Shown: positions 1 to 9,662, counted from the first letter of the stretch. The stretch is DNA of 64,000 nucleotides from Cupriavidus sp. WKF15 (GCF_029278605.1 NZ_CP119572.1:1364001-1428000); one strand, 5' to 3'. The notes: a model not told the origin generated them from the sequence alone. Program-made: numbers and translations.

Positions 1-187
1 TGCCCGCAACGTAGGCGTCGTCGGTGCTCTCAAAGTGGCGCGCATAGAGGCCCCAATAGACGCCATAGCCGACGCCCGCCACGACGATGGCCGCGGTCAG
101 CGAAAGCAGCAGGCGCTTGCGCTTGCCATTGTTGTTGATGGATGCCGCCGGGGTGTGGGACGTGCCGGCTTGCTGGTTGTCGCTCAT
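1..187 (-). CDS. HlyD/EmrA-type membrane fusion protein, N-terminal part (runs off window)
   Basis: Only the first 62 codons are inside the window. They encode a short polar N-terminus, a basic GKRKR stretch, one hydrophobic anchor helix (about residues 25-45), and then the segment ending ESTDDAYVAG, which is a hallmark of EmrA/VceA-like periplasmic adaptor proteins. Such proteins link an inner-membrane MFS pump to an outer-membrane channel. An AAGAGAGA-like ribosome site precedes the ATG. The gene lies 43 bp downstream of the outer-membrane channel gene on the same strand, so the operon is marR, channel, adaptor and presumably an EmrB-like pump beyond the edge. The exported substrate cannot be told from this part. 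Confidence 0.85.
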   Translation of the reverse strand, partial: MSDNQQAGTSHTPAASINNNGKRKRLLLSLTAAIVVAGVGYGVYWGLYARHFESTDDAYVAG

Positions 188-230
188 TTTGTTCTCTCTT
201 GAATCTGGTCTGCAATGACAGGCGCGCGGA

Positions 231-1778
231 TCAGCCGCGTGCGCCGGCCTGGCTGGTGGTCTGGTTCGCTGCTGCCGCGGCGGGGGCGTGGCCTGCGCCG
301 CCTTCCTGCGGCTCTTCGTAGCCGCCGCCGAGGGCCTTCATCAGCGCCATCTGCAGGTCCAGCCGGCGGGCCTGCAGATCGGTCGCCAGGCGGCGTTGCT
401 GCAGCACGTTGCTCTCGGCGTTCAGCACCGTCAGCTGCGTGCCGAGGCCGGCCTTGTAGCGCATCGTGGCGAGCGAGTAGGCGTGTTCGGCCAGGTCCAG
501 CGCTTCGCGCTGCGTCTTGATCTGGTTGTCCACGCTGCGGATGCTCGTCATGGTGTCGGCGGTTTCCTTGAGCGCATCGACCAGGGCCTGGTTGTAACTT
601 GCCACGGCAATGTCATAGCGAGCGTACTTGCCCTTCAGATTGGCGCGCAGCTTGCCCCCCTCGAAGATAGGAAGATGCAGCGCCGGGCCGATTCCCATGG
701 TGCGGCTGATGCCCATGAACAGGTCTTCCGGCCTGAGCGAGGCCAGGCCGGCAAAGCCGGTCAGCGTGATATTCGGCAGGAACTCCGCCTTGGCGACCTT
801 GATTTCCTTGCTGCTGGCTTCCACGCGCCAGCGCGCGGCGGCCAGGTCAGGGCGGCGGCCGAGCAGGCCGATGGCGAGGTCGTCGGGCAGCCTGGGTGTG
901 TCATGTGCGAGCAGGACCGGCTTCTGGATCGCCAGGCCGCGGTCCGGGCCCTTGCCCAGCAGTGCGGCGATCTGGTTGCGCGACAGCGCGATATCTTCGT
1001 CGATGCGCTGCAGGTCGGTGCGCGCTGCGGCCACCGTGCCGCGCGCCTGCGTGGTTTCGACCTGGGTGTCGAGGCCGGCGGCCAGTCGCTGCTGCGACAG
1101 CGTGGTCAGGTCCTGGCGCTGGGCGATGGCGCGCTCGGCCACGTCCCGCTGCGCGTAAAGCGCGGCCAGGCGGGCATAGGCGCGCGCGACGGAGGTGGTC
1201 AGGATCAGGCGCGAGGCCTGGCTTTCGGCCTCGATGGCGCGGTCGTCGGACAGGGCGGCTTCGAGCGCCGAGCGGTTCTTGCCCCAGAAGTCGAATTCAT
1301 ACGACAGGTTGGCCTGCAGGTGCGACTGGTTCCACCAGCGGCCGGCCAGCGGCGTGCCGGCGAAGAGGTCGGTCTCGGAAAAGATCTCGCGCGTGATGTC
1401 GGCGCCAAAACCGATAGTCGGGTAGAGCGCGCTGCGGGTCACGTCAGCCATGGCGCGCGACGCTTCCACGCGCGCGAAGGCGACCTGCAGGTTCGGGCTG
1501 TCCTTGACCGCTTCATCGACGAGCGCGCGCAGCTGCGGGTCCTGGAACTGGTCGATCCAGTCCATGCCGGGCCATTGGCCATGTTCGGCCGGCAGCGTCT
1601 GGCCGGTGGCCATGGCGCTGGCTTTCGTCATGGTCTGGGTGCTGTGCGAGTCGCCGAAGGCGGCGCAGCCGGCGAGCACGGCTGCGGCCACGACCGTCAA
1701 GGCCAGTGTGCCGGCGCGTTGGCCCAGGGCGCGCATGCGCGATGGGCTGTAGGAAGGGTTTGAGAGCGCTTGGTTCAT
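231..1778 (-). CDS. Outer-membrane efflux channel lipoprotein (OprM/NodT family)
   Basis: 515 residues, the usual length for RND/MFS outer-membrane factors. The N-terminus has a hydrophobic signal segment ending in the lipobox VLAGC (around residues 30-35), so the mature protein should be acylated. The rest shows the duplicated long-helix architecture of the family, including the LLGRRPDLAAARWRVEA and QALVDALKETADT regions and a C-terminal MALMKALGGGY. It would form the exit duct for the adaptor encoded next. The ATG at 1778 was chosen because it leaves a complete signal peptide; there is no strong ribosome site, and a second ATG lies 13 codons inside. An in-frame extension to about 2042 lies in marR territory and is not coding. 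Confidence 0.9.
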   Translation of the reverse strand: MNQALSNPSYSPSRMRALGQRAGTLALTVVAAAVLAGCAAFGDSHSTQTMTKASAMATGQTLPAEHGQWPGMDWIDQFQDPQLRALVDEAVKDSPNLQVAFARVEASRAMADVTRSALYPTIGFGADITREIFSETDLFAGTPLAGRWWNQSHLQANLSYEFDFWGKNRSALEAALSDDRAIEAESQASRLILTTSVARAYARLAALYAQRDVAERAIAQRQDLTTLSQQRLAAGLDTQVETTQARGTVAAARTDLQRIDEDIALSRNQIAALLGKGPDRGLAIQKPVLLAHDTPRLPDDLAIGLLGRRPDLAAARWRVEASSKEIKVAKAEFLPNITLTGFAGLASLRPEDLFMGISRTMGIGPALHLPIFEGGKLRANLKGKYARYDIAVASYNQALVDALKETADTMTSIRSVDNQIKTQREALDLAEHAYSLATMRYKAGLGTQLTVLNAESNVLQQRRLATDLQARRLDLQMALMKALGGGYEEPQEGGAGHAPAAAAANQTTSQAGARG

Positions 1779-1869
1779 TGTTGATGCACTGGCGACAGGG
1801 GCCGTGCTGGAAATCTTGGTCGATATCGGGATCGATACGGGCGGTGCAGGCGGAAAGCGCGCAGGTTCG

Positions 1870-2349
1870 CTAGCCGGAGTTGTTGCAGATGACACGACGC
1901 AGCATGCCGCGCAGCGTTTCGATCTCTTCCGCGGAGAAACCGCGGAAATGCCTGGCCATGACCTTGCAGAAAACGGCGGGCAATTGCGCGGCGAGTGCGT
2001 GGCCTGCTGGCGTGAGCGAAAGGTCGAGCACGCGGCGATCATCGTCGCGGCGGGTGCGCTCGATCAGCCCGCGCTTTTCCATTCGGCTGAGCAGCCGCGT
2101 GATGGAACCCATGTCGGTATTCAGTTCGCGGCCCAGGTCCGTGACCGTGCTGGCACGCCCGGAGGAAAGCATGACCAGGCAGCTCGCCTGCGCATGCGTG
2201 ATGTCCAGCGTGCTCACTTCCTGCTCGATGCCGTGGGCGAGCGTGTTTTTGGCACGAGAGATCAGATAGCCCACGCTCTCGCCCATGACGTATCGCTCGG
2301 GGTCGAACAGGTCGGTGGAAGAAGTGGTGGACGGAGCCGGTGACATCAT
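1870..2349 (-). CDS. MarR-family transcriptional regulator
   Basis: About 159 residues with a central winged helix: THAQASCLVMLSSG, then TVTDLGRELNTDMGSITRLL as the recognition region, and the wing with KRGLIERTRRDDDRRVLDLSLT, a textbook MarR signature (R-x-x-D-x-R wing). It should dimerise and repress until a phenolic or drug-like ligand binds. It is the first gene of the efflux operon, 91 bp upstream of the channel gene, so it most likely controls that operon and itself. Two adjacent ATGs (2349 and 2346) follow an AGAGG ribosome site; the second has the better spacing. Confidence 0.9.
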   Translation of the reverse strand: MMSPAPSTTSSTDLFDPERYVMGESVGYLISRAKNTLAHGIEQEVSTLDITHAQASCLVMLSSGRASTVTDLGRELNTDMGSITRLLSRMEKRGLIERTRRDDDRRVLDLSLTPAGHALAAQLPAVFCKVMARHFRGFSAEEIETLRGMLRRVICNNSG

Positions 2350-2360
2350 TTGCCTCTGCA

Positions 2361-2404
2361 ATCTTTGCTATGGCAAATATATGTGTGCGTTTAACTATCG
2401 GCAA
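2361..2404 (-). promoter_or_regulatory. marR-operon promoter with overlapping palindromic operator
   Basis: Read on the minus strand, TTGCCG (2399-2404) and TATATT (2376-2381) are separated by exactly 17 bp. A 20-bp imperfect palindrome at 2361-2380 has arms TTTGC and GCAAA around a 4-bp centre, plus matching outer AT pairs. It overlaps the -10 element and ends just before the marR start. This is the classic placement for MarR autorepression. Binding itself is inferred. Confidence 0.65.
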
Positions 2405-2488
2405 GGATGGAAATTCGTCATTTCCTTTTTGGAAATAATAAAGGCATGGTGCGGGCTTGATTGGAGCAAGGCATGCCGCGTTGCAACA

Positions 2489-2497
2489 TGCTATAAT
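2489..2497 (+). promoter_or_regulatory. Extended -10 promoter of typA
   Basis: A consensus TATAAT at 2492-2497 is preceded by TGC, giving an extended -10 element 40 bp before the typA ATG. There is no good -35 hexamer at 17 bp, which fits an extended -10 promoter. The predicted start is near 2504. Confidence 0.55.
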
Positions 2498-2536
2498 GTT
2501 GGGTTACCTCAGATTTCCGCACAGCGAGACGCTGCA

Positions 2537-4357
2537 ATGACCCGCGCCATCCGTAATATCGCCATCATCGCCCACGTTGATCATGGCAAGACCACCCTGG
2601 TCGATCAGCTCCTGCGCCAGGCAGGCACCTTCCGCGACAACCAGCAGGTTGCCGAGCGGGTGATGGACTCGAACGACCTGGAAAAGGAACGCGGGATCAC
2701 GATTCTCGCGAAGAACTGTGCCGTTGAGTACAACGGTACCCACATCAACATCGTTGATACCCCGGGGCACGCCGACTTCGGTGGCGAAGTCGAGCGCGTG
2801 CTGTCGATGGTTGACGGCGTGCTGCTGCTGGTGGACGCCGTCGAAGGCCCGATGCCGCAGACCCGCTTCGTGACCCGCAAGGCACTGGCGCTGGGCCTGA
2901 AGCCGATCGTGGTGATCAACAAGATCGACCGTCCGGGCGCGCGCCCTGACTGGGTGATCAACCAGACCTTCGACCTGTTCGACAAGCTGGGCGCCACCGA
3001 TGAACAGCTGGACTTCCCGGTCATCTACGCATCTGGCCTGAATGGCTATGCCGGCCTGACCGAAGACGTGCGCGACGGCGACATGAAGCCGCTGTTCGAG
3101 ACCGTGCTGGACAAGGTGCCGGTGCGTGACGACGATCGCGACGGTCCCCTGCAGTTGCAGATCATCTCCCTGGACTACTCCAGCTACGTCGGCAAGATCG
3201 GCGTGGGCCGCATTTCGCGCGGCCGCGCCAAGCCGCTGCAGGACGTCGTGGTCAAGTTCGGTCCCGAAGGCAATCCGATCAAGGGCCGCATCAACCAGGT
3301 GCTGAAGTTCCAGGGCCTGGAGCGCGAGATCGTGCCCGAGGCCGAAGCCGGCGACATCGTGCTGATCAACGGTATCGAGGAACTGGGCATTGGCTGCACC
3401 GTGTGCGCGCCGGACGCCCAGGACGCGCTGCCGATGCTGAAGGTCGACGAGCCGACGCTGACCATGAACTTCTGCGTCAACACGTCGCCGCTGGCCGGCC
3501 GTGAAGGCAAGTTCGTGACCAGCCGCCAGCTGCGCGAGCGCCTGGACCGCGAGCTGAAGTCCAACGTTGCGCTGCGCGTGGCCGATACCGGTGACGACAC
3601 CGTCTTCGAAGTGTCCGGCCGCGGCGAACTGCACCTGACCATCCTGCTGGAAAACATGCGCCGCGAAGGCTACGAGCTGGCCGTGTCGCGTCCGCGCGTG
3701 GTGTTCAAGGAAATCGACGGCGTCAAGAACGAGCCGTACGAACTGCTGACCGTGGACGTCGAAGACAGCCACCAGGGCGGCGTGATGGAAGAGCTGGGCC
3801 GCCGCAAGGGTGAGCTGCTCGACATGGCGTCGGACGGCAAGGGCCGTACCCGCCTCGAGTACCGCATCCCGGCCCGCGGCCTGATCGGCTTCCAGGGCGA
3901 GTTCCTGACGCTGACGCGCGGCACTGGCCTGATCAGCCATATCTTCGACGACTACGCGCCGGTGCGCGAAGGCGGCCTGGGCGAGCGCCACAACGGCGTG
4001 CTGATCTCGCAGGACGACGGCGATGCCGTGGCTTATGCGCTGTGGAAGCTGCAGGACCGCGGCCGCATGTTCGTGAAGCCGGGCGATGCGCTGTATGAAG
4101 GCATGATCATCGGCATCCACAGCCGCGACAACGACCTGGTGGTCAACCCGATCAAGGGCAAGCAGCTGACCAACGTGCGTGCTTCGGGTACCGATGAAGC
4201 CGTGCGCCTGGTGCCGCCGATCCAGATGTCGCTCGAGTATGCGGTGGAATTCATTGCCGACGACGAACTGGTCGAACTCACGCCCAAGAGCATCCGCCTG
4301 CGCAAGCGCCACCTGAAGGAGCACGAGCGCAAGCGTGCTTCACGCGAAGGCGCATAA
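2537..4357 (+). CDS. typA: Ribosome-associated translational GTPase TypA/BipA
   Basis: 606 residues, the full family length. The G1 motif AHVDHGKT lies at residues 11-18, followed by the switch segment ERGITI, the G3 motif [14 protein letters not shown] and the G4 motif NKID. The C-terminal half carries the EF-G-like domains and the BipA-specific region ([17 protein letters not shown]...[16 protein letters not shown]). TypA is a ribosome-binding GTPase needed for 50S assembly, low-temperature growth and stress adaptation. The ATG at 2537 was chosen because it starts right before the GTPase fold. Upstream in-frame codons lie in the promoter. A strong terminator follows. Confidence 0.97.
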   Translation: MTRAIRNIAIIAHVDHGKTTLVDQLLRQAGTFRDNQQVAERVMDSNDLEKERGITILAKNCAVEYNGTHINIVDTPGHADFGGEVERVLSMVDGVLLLVDAVEGPMPQTRFVTRKALALGLKPIVVINKIDRPGARPDWVINQTFDLFDKLGATDEQLDFPVIYASGLNGYAGLTEDVRDGDMKPLFETVLDKVPVRDDDRDGPLQLQIISLDYSSYVGKIGVGRISRGRAKPLQDVVVKFGPEGNPIKGRINQVLKFQGLEREIVPEAEAGDIVLINGIEELGIGCTVCAPDAQDALPMLKVDEPTLTMNFCVNTSPLAGREGKFVTSRQLRERLDRELKSNVALRVADTGDDTVFEVSGRGELHLTILLENMRREGYELAVSRPRVVFKEIDGVKNEPYELLTVDVEDSHQGGVMEELGRRKGELLDMASDGKGRTRLEYRIPARGLIGFQGEFLTLTRGTGLISHIFDDYAPVREGGLGERHNGVLISQDDGDAVAYALWKLQDRGRMFVKPGDALYEGMIIGIHSRDNDLVVNPIKGKQLTNVRASGTDEAVRLVPPIQMSLEYAVEFIADDELVELTPKSIRLRKRHLKEHERKRASREGA

Positions 4358-4375
4358 GCGCTTGTCGTACCAAAG

Positions 4376-4406
4376 AAACCGCGCCTTGGGGGCGCGGTTT
4401 TTTTTT
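4376..4406 (+). terminator. Rho-independent terminator of typA
   Basis: A perfect 10-bp stem, AAACCGCGCC (4376-4385) with GGCGCGGTTT (4391-4400), has a 5-base loop and a run of T residues. It lies 19 bp after the typA stop. Confidence 0.9.
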
Positions 4407-4763
4407 GTCGGCCTTTATCGGTTGCGGGCGTGTCCTGCAGCAACAGCAAGTGCGAATGACCACGCCGTCTCGGGCACCGCCCGCAGCCCGTGCTGGTAGC
4501 TCCAGGTGTACACGGTGCGCACCATCAGCCAGAGAAAGAAGGTATCCGATGCCTGATGCGAGCGATTCGGTGTGCATGCGGCCAGTGTGCACGGGCCGCG
4601 CTAAATTGCCAGGAGGGATTCCTCCAGGTCTCGGGACCACGTTGCCGGACGACGACAAAATAGTCAGTTCTGTGTGTCGCCGCGTGAGGGTCAAGGAACG
4701 GGTTGCCGCGCCGTAGACCAGCAGGGCGGCCCGCTGGGCCGTCCCTTTACCCCGGGAGAGCCC
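4407..4763. other. Intergenic region before the chemotaxis receptor
   Basis: About 360 bp with no supportable gene. The only structure I see is a short inverted repeat GGAGG-gatt-CCTCC near 4612-4626. I could not find a convincing sigma-28 or sigma-70 promoter for the downstream receptor. Confidence 0.4.
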
Positions 4764-6329
4764 ATGTTTCGCAACACTACTATCGGAGCCAGGTTGTGGT
4801 TCCTGATTGTCGTCACCAATATCCTTCTGCTGATTGTCGGTGCGGTCGGCATGATCGGCATGGCGCGCAGCAATGACGCCACGCGCGAGATCTACGAGCA
4901 TCAGCTGACCGCCGCGATGCATCTGGCCGAAGCACGCTCCAACCAACTGCTGGTGCGTGTGCTGCTGGACCAGGCGACCCTTGCCAAGGATCCTGCCGAT
5001 GCGCGAGCGCGCGCCGAGACCGCACAGGGCTTTGCCAGGAATTCGGAGAGCGCGTGGAAGGCGTACCTGGCTTTGCAGCGTGCACCGGCGGAAGCGATGC
5101 TGGCGCAGGACGTGTCGGCCAAGCGCGATGCGCTGTTTTCGCAGGGCATCGCACCGATGGTCGCGGCACTGAACGCGGGCGATCGCGAGGCGATGATGAC
5201 GGCGGTGCTCGAAACGATCCCGAAGCTCGACATTGCCTTTACCGCTGCCAGTGGCGAACTCAATCGTGCGCAGTTAGCCAGTGCGCGTCAGGTCTATGAG
5301 GCGTCGCAGCAGCGCTACGGCACGCTTCTGGCCTGGTCGGTCGTGGTGCTGGTGGCGGGGTTGGCGTTCAGTACTGCCGTCGCATGGCGATTGCGCCAGT
5401 CCATCGTCAGGCCGCTGGACTTTGCCATGGCTCGCTTTGAGCGGATGGCCGGTGGCGACCTTAGCGCGAAGGGGAGTGATGACGCCGTGATGGCAGACGA
5501 GCGGGCACGCAGCGAAACCAGCCGGATGCTGGGCATGCTGGGTCGTATGCAGTCGAGCCTTGTCGCCATGGTGGGCCAGGTGAGCGGCGGTGCGGATTCG
5601 ATTGCCGCGGCCAGCCGGCAGATCGCCAGCGGCAATGCGGACCTGTCGCAGCGCACCGAGCAGCAGGCCGCGTCGCTGGAGGAAACCGCGTCGAGCATGG
5701 AAGAACTGACCGGCACGGTTCGCCAGAACGCCGACAGCGCGCGCGAGGCGGCTACCCTGGCCAAGGACGCCACCATACTTGCCGAGCGAGGTAGCGAAGC
5801 GGTGGCGCGCGTCGTGCATACGATGCAGTCCATCGATGCGAGTTCGGGCAGGATCGTCGACATCATCGACGTGATCGAGAAGATCGCCTTCCAGACCAAT
5901 ATCCTTGCCCTGAATGCCGCGGTGGAGGCCGCGCGCGCGGGAGAACACGGCCGCGGCTTCGCGGTGGTGGCGGGCGACGTGCGAGACCTCGCGCAGCGCT
6001 GCGCGGGAGCATCCAAGGAAATCCGCGGGCTGATCGGTGCATCGGTGGCCAATGTGCGCGAGGGTGCCGGCATGGTGGACGACGCGGGACGCGCCATGCA
6101 GGACATTGTCGATGCCGTGCGGCGGGTCGGTGCGATCGTCCGCGACATCAGCGCGGCGTCGGACGAACAGTCCAATGGCATCGAGCAGGTGAACCTGGCC
6201 GTGTCCCACATGGATGGGATGACACAGCAGAACGCAGCGCTGGTGGAACAGGCCGCCGCCGCTGCGGCATCGCTGCAGGACCAGGCGCAACGACTGATGG
6301 CGCTGGTGTCGACGTTCAGGCTTTCATGA
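4764..6329 (+). CDS. Methyl-accepting chemotaxis protein (Tar-like, single-receptor locus)
   Basis: 521 residues. TM1 is at about residues 10-33, a four-helix-bundle periplasmic sensor follows to about 185, and TM2 is at about 190-212. A HAMP domain comes next, then the long signalling coiled coil, whose tip reads EKIAFQTNILALNAAVEAARAGE followed by GRGFAVVAGDVRDLAQR. Methylation-type helices flank the tip (QRTEQQAASLEETASSMEEL). It would signal through CheA/CheW. No C-terminal NWETF-like CheR tether is present. The start follows GGGAGAG. The ligand is unknown, and no other chemotaxis genes are nearby. Confidence 0.93.
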   Translation: MFRNTTIGARLWFLIVVTNILLLIVGAVGMIGMARSNDATREIYEHQLTAAMHLAEARSNQLLVRVLLDQATLAKDPADARARAETAQGFARNSESAWKAYLALQRAPAEAMLAQDVSAKRDALFSQGIAPMVAALNAGDREAMMTAVLETIPKLDIAFTAASGELNRAQLASARQVYEASQQRYGTLLAWSVVVLVAGLAFSTAVAWRLRQSIVRPLDFAMARFERMAGGDLSAKGSDDAVMADERARSETSRMLGMLGRMQSSLVAMVGQVSGGADSIAAASRQIASGNADLSQRTEQQAASLEETASSMEELTGTVRQNADSAREAATLAKDATILAERGSEAVARVVHTMQSIDASSGRIVDIIDVIEKIAFQTNILALNAAVEAARAGEHGRGFAVVAGDVRDLAQRCAGASKEIRGLIGASVANVREGAGMVDDAGRAMQDIVDAVRRVGAIVRDISAASDEQSNGIEQVNLAVSHMDGMTQQNAALVEQAAAAAASLQDQAQRLMALVSTFRLS

Positions 6330-6431
6330 TGCCGTGAGGGCACGCAGGCGTGTGCGGATGCCGCCCGCGCCTGCGCTTCTGCGCGGGTGATCGGCGTAGA
6401 ATCGCGGGTTGCATTTGCGTAGGAGAGCATC

Positions 6432-7514
6432 ATGACTGACTTCGTCACGACAGAAGTCCAGGGTGGCATCGGCTACCTGACACTGAACCGGCCGCAGGCG
6501 CTTAATGCGCTGTCGCTGGAAATGATCCGTGCCATGACCGAGGCACTGCAGGCATGGGCCGATGCGCCGGAAGTGGTGGCGGTCGTGGTGAGCGGTGCCG
6601 GCGGCAAGGCCTTCTGCGCCGGTGGTGACATCCGCTATTTCCATAAGGCTGCGCACGAGGGCGATCCGCTGCTCGATCAGTTCTTTGTCGAGGAATATGC
6701 CCTCAACTTCCTGATCCACCGCTACGCCAAGCCGTATATTGCGCTGATGGATGGCGTGGTCATGGGCGGAGGCATGGGCATTTCGCAAGGTGCGCGCCTG
6801 CGCATCGTCACCGACCGCACCAGGATGGCCATGCCCGAAACCAATATCGGGCTGTTCCCGGACGTGGGCGGCGGTTGGTTCCTGGCGCGCACGCCGGGCC
6901 GCATCGGCGAATACCTGGGCCTGACCGGGACGGCGATGCACGCGGCCGACGCACTGTATGCCGGACTGGCTGACGCCTTCCTCCCTGCCAATGTGCTGGC
7001 CGAGGTCGCGAGCGATCTGCGCGCGCGCGCGTTCGACAACGGCCAGGCCGTGCTTGACCATATCGCCACCTTCACACAGCAGCATCGCGACGCCTGCGTG
7101 CCGGCACAAAGCCAGCTTGCGAACCTGTCGGTGGAGATCGATAGCATCTTCGCCGGCGACACCGTAGTGGACATCCTCGCCGCGATCAGCGATGCGCCGG
7201 GCGAGTGGGCCGCCCACACCGCGGCCATGCTGCGCAGCCGCTCGCCATTGATGCTTCATGTGTCGCTGGAGCAGATCCGTCGAGCGCGCACGATGTCGCT
7301 GGACGATGAGCTGCGAATGGAGCTCGACATGATGCACTACGTGTTCCGCAAGGGCGACGGCGTGGAAGGCATCCGCGCACTGGCGATTGACAAGGACCAC
7401 CAGCCGCGCTGGCAGGATGCGCGCATCGACGAAGTGGGCCGCGAGAAAGTGATGTCATTCTTCGACAGCCCGTGGCGTGCGGAAAACCATCCTCTGGCAA
7501 GCCTCGGCAAGTAA
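6432..7514 (+). CDS. Enoyl-CoA hydratase/isomerase family, 3-hydroxyisobutyryl-CoA hydrolase-like
   Basis: 360 residues, longer than plain crotonases (about 260) and matching the HIBYL-CoA hydrolase branch. The oxyanion-hole segments are GAGGKAFCAGGDIR (about residues 55-68) and DGVVMGGGMGISQGA. The catalytic stretch MPETNIGLFPDVGGGWFLAR contains the Glu and Asp of hydrolase members. HIBYL-CoA hydrolase removes CoA from 3-hydroxyisobutyryl-CoA in valine breakdown. A good AGGAG ribosome site lies 7 bp before the ATG. It appears monocistronic. A true hydratase role is less likely given the length and the Glu/Asp pattern. Confidence 0.85.
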   Translation: MTDFVTTEVQGGIGYLTLNRPQALNALSLEMIRAMTEALQAWADAPEVVAVVVSGAGGKAFCAGGDIRYFHKAAHEGDPLLDQFFVEEYALNFLIHRYAKPYIALMDGVVMGGGMGISQGARLRIVTDRTRMAMPETNIGLFPDVGGGWFLARTPGRIGEYLGLTGTAMHAADALYAGLADAFLPANVLAEVASDLRARAFDNGQAVLDHIATFTQQHRDACVPAQSQLANLSVEIDSIFAGDTVVDILAAISDAPGEWAAHTAAMLRSRSPLMLHVSLEQIRRARTMSLDDELRMELDMMHYVFRKGDGVEGIRALAIDKDHQPRWQDARIDEVGREKVMSFFDSPWRAENHPLASLGK

Positions 7515-7643
7515 GCGGGGTGCGCCACGCGGCTCTCCGGGCTCGGGTAGAGTGAGGGCTGGTTCGGCGCCGGGCATGCCAAGTGATCCATGGAGGCCAG
7601 AGCCGTTCCGCTTCACTCGAACCACACAGTTGAAGGAGTCGTG

Positions 7644-8207
7644 ATGAGCAATCCTCGAGATGTCGCTGTACTGGTGGGAAGCCTGCGCAAGGAGTCGTTC
7701 AACCGGAAGCTGGCCAAGGCGCTGATCGCGCTGGCGCCGCAGCCGCTGAAGCTGGAGATCGTCGAGATCGGCAACCTGCAGTTGTACAACCAGGACCTGG
7801 ACGGCAGCCCGCCTCCCGAATGGACCGCTTTCCGGGACCGTATCCGCCGCGCCGATGCCGTGCTCTTCGTGACGCCCGAGTACAACCGTTCCGTGCCGGC
7901 GCCAATGAAGAATGCCATTGATGTCGGGTCTCGCCCGTATGGCAGCAGTGTATGGGACGGCAAGCCCGGAGGTGTCATCAGCGCTTCCCCCGGTGCCGTT
8001 GGCGGCTTTGGTGCCAATCATCACCTGCGCCAGTCGCTCGTGTTCCTGAACGTGCCGGTCCTGCAACAGCCGGAAGCCTATATCGGTGGAGCGGACAAGC
8101 TGTTCGACGAGCAGGGTGGTATCGCGAACGAATCGACGCGCGGATTTCTAGGCAAATACCTGACGACCTACGCCGCCTGGATCGAGCGGAACGCCGCCGC
8201 CCGCTGA
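7644..8207 (+). CDS. NADPH-dependent FMN reductase (ChrR/quinone-reductase type flavoprotein)
   Basis: 187 residues with a flavodoxin-like fold. The FMN phosphate loop is GSLRKESFNRKLAKAL (about residues 10-25). The family signature TPEYNRSVPAPMKNAIDVGSRP and the second flavin loop SASPGAVGGFGANHHLRQ follow. Relatives reduce quinones, chromate and azo compounds as a defence against one-electron redox cycling. An AAGGAG site 5 bp before the ATG fixes the start; a GTG directly upstream is an alternative. The substrate in vivo cannot be assigned. Confidence 0.9.
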   Translation: MSNPRDVAVLVGSLRKESFNRKLAKALIALAPQPLKLEIVEIGNLQLYNQDLDGSPPPEWTAFRDRIRRADAVLFVTPEYNRSVPAPMKNAIDVGSRPYGSSVWDGKPGGVISASPGAVGGFGANHHLRQSLVFLNVPVLQQPEAYIGGADKLFDEQGGIANESTRGFLGKYLTTYAAWIERNAAAR

Positions 8208-8386
8208 GGCGACAACCGTCTCGCGGGGCACGGGTCGCAGCGCAAACGCGCGCTGTGGCCTATACTGTTGTCCTTTCCCGCGTAGACCGATGCCGGTGCC
8301 CGCAGAACTCTGCCTGGGCCGGCACATGGGCGAGTGATGCACCGCTGTGCCGGTTGCAACCGTCCTGCAGACAAGTCAATAACTCC

Positions 8387-9412
8387 ATGAAGCCAAGCCC
8401 ACGCCGCATCTCGGTTGCACCGATGATGGACTGGACCGATCGCAATTGTCGAATGTTCCATCGCCAACTAAGCCGCCATACCTGGCTGTACACGGAGATG
8501 GTGACGACCGGCGCGCTGCTGCATGGAGACGTGCCCAGACATCTGGACTTCGACGCCACAGAGCATCCCGTGGCCCTGCAATTGGGTGGCAGCGAGCCGG
8601 CGGACCTTGCTGTCGCTGCGCGCCTCGGCCAGCAGTGGGGCTATGCGGAGATCAACCTGAATTGCGGCTGCCCGTCCGAGCGCGTGCAGCGTGGTGCATT
8701 TGGCGCTTGCCTGATGGCGGAGCCGCAACTCGTGGCGGACTGCGTGAAAGCCATGCGCGATGCCGTGTCGATCCCGGTGACCGTCAAGCACCGCATCGGC
8801 ATCGACAAGGTCGAACACTATGATTTTGTCCGTGATTTTGTCGGCACCGTGGCGCAGGCTGGCTGCGAGACATTTATTGTGCACGCGCGCAATGCGATCC
8901 TGAAAGGCCTGAGCCCGAAGGAGAACCGCGAGGTTCCACCGCTGCGTTATGAAGTGGCCTACCAACTGAAAAAGGATTTCCCGCAGCTGGAGATCCTGAT
9001 CAACGGTGGCATCGTCACCTATGACGAAATGGCGATCCACCTGGAGCACGTCGACGGGGTGATGATTGGACGGGAGGCCTATCACCAGCCTTATGTGCTC
9101 GCTGAAATGGACCGCCGTTTCTACGGTGACGCTGAGGCACCGGTCCGGTCGCGGCTGGAGGTGGAGCTTGCCATGCAGCGCTTTATCGGTGATTTGGTGG
9201 AGCGCGGCGGCTACATGGGCGCGGTGACTCGCCACATGCTGGGTCTCTACCGTGGCGTCGCGGGTGGTCGTGGCTGGCGGCGCGTGCTGTCTGACGCCAA
9301 GCGGATGTCCGGAGCCCGTACGCAAACTGACGTCGATGCGCTTTTCGAAGAAGCGCGTTCGCATCTGCGCTCCACGGACCCGGCGGAGCCTGCGCATCGC
9401 GCAGCCGCATAG
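8387..9412 (+). CDS. dusA: tRNA-dihydrouridine(20/20a) synthase DusA
   Basis: 341 residues of the Dus TIM-barrel. It starts with ISVAPMMDWTDRNCR (FMN and substrate site). NLNCGCPSERVQRGAFGACLM carries the catalytic Cys, then KHRIGID, the DusA-type HARNAILKGLSPKENR, and the phosphate site DGVMIGREAYHQPY. The C-terminal helical tRNA-binding domain follows. DusA reduces U20/U20a in the tRNA D-loop using NADPH and FMN. The SPKENR motif separates DusA from DusB and DusC. The start lacks a strong ribosome site, but the fold begins immediately. A TATACT box lies at 8261-8266. Confidence 0.95.
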   Translation: MKPSPRRISVAPMMDWTDRNCRMFHRQLSRHTWLYTEMVTTGALLHGDVPRHLDFDATEHPVALQLGGSEPADLAVAARLGQQWGYAEINLNCGCPSERVQRGAFGACLMAEPQLVADCVKAMRDAVSIPVTVKHRIGIDKVEHYDFVRDFVGTVAQAGCETFIVHARNAILKGLSPKENREVPPLRYEVAYQLKKDFPQLEILINGGIVTYDEMAIHLEHVDGVMIGREAYHQPYVLAEMDRRFYGDAEAPVRSRLEVELAMQRFIGDLVERGGYMGAVTRHMLGLYRGVAGGRGWRRVLSDAKRMSGARTQTDVDALFEEARSHLRSTDPAEPAHRAAA

Positions 9413-9439
9413 GCGATTACCGTGGATAGCGCCAGGAGC

Positions 9440-9658
9440 GTCGTAGAATAAATGCTCTAATTCCGAGTGGCGAATCCATGCATGGGGGAATGCAGGTAGC
9501 GCGTGCGGCACTTACTGCCAACGATCTTCCCGAAACCCGCGCCAGGAAAGGGATTCCCCTAATTAGCCGAGGGCAGGCACTTTCTTACACTGTGCCTGCC
9601 CTCGAATACAGGGCTTTCTTCAACTGATTATTCAGCCCGCATTGCGGGCTGTTTTTTT
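9440..9658 (+). ncRNA. Candidate small RNA with a 13-bp hairpin and its own terminator
   Basis: No gene is readable here, but the sequence is highly structured. A perfect 13-bp stem (CGAGGGCAGGCAC at 9568-9580 with its complement at 9592-9604, 11-base loop) is followed 28 bp later by a canonical intrinsic terminator. TAGAAT at about 9444-9449 could be a -10 element. Either this is the structured 3' end of the dusA transcript or an independent small RNA. The 5' end is uncertain and I do not recognise a known RNA family. Confidence 0.35.
9633..9658 (+). terminator. Intrinsic terminator
   Basis: The stem CAGCCCGC (9633-9640) pairs with GCGGGCTG (9644-9651) across a 3-base loop, followed by seven T residues. 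Confidence 0.85.
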
Positions 9659-9662
9659 GAGT

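Noticed and set aside
288..1763. A 491-codon plus-strand open frame opposite the outer-membrane channel
   Set aside because: Low-complexity Ala/Arg/Gln composition, no motif, and an excellent gene on the other strand.
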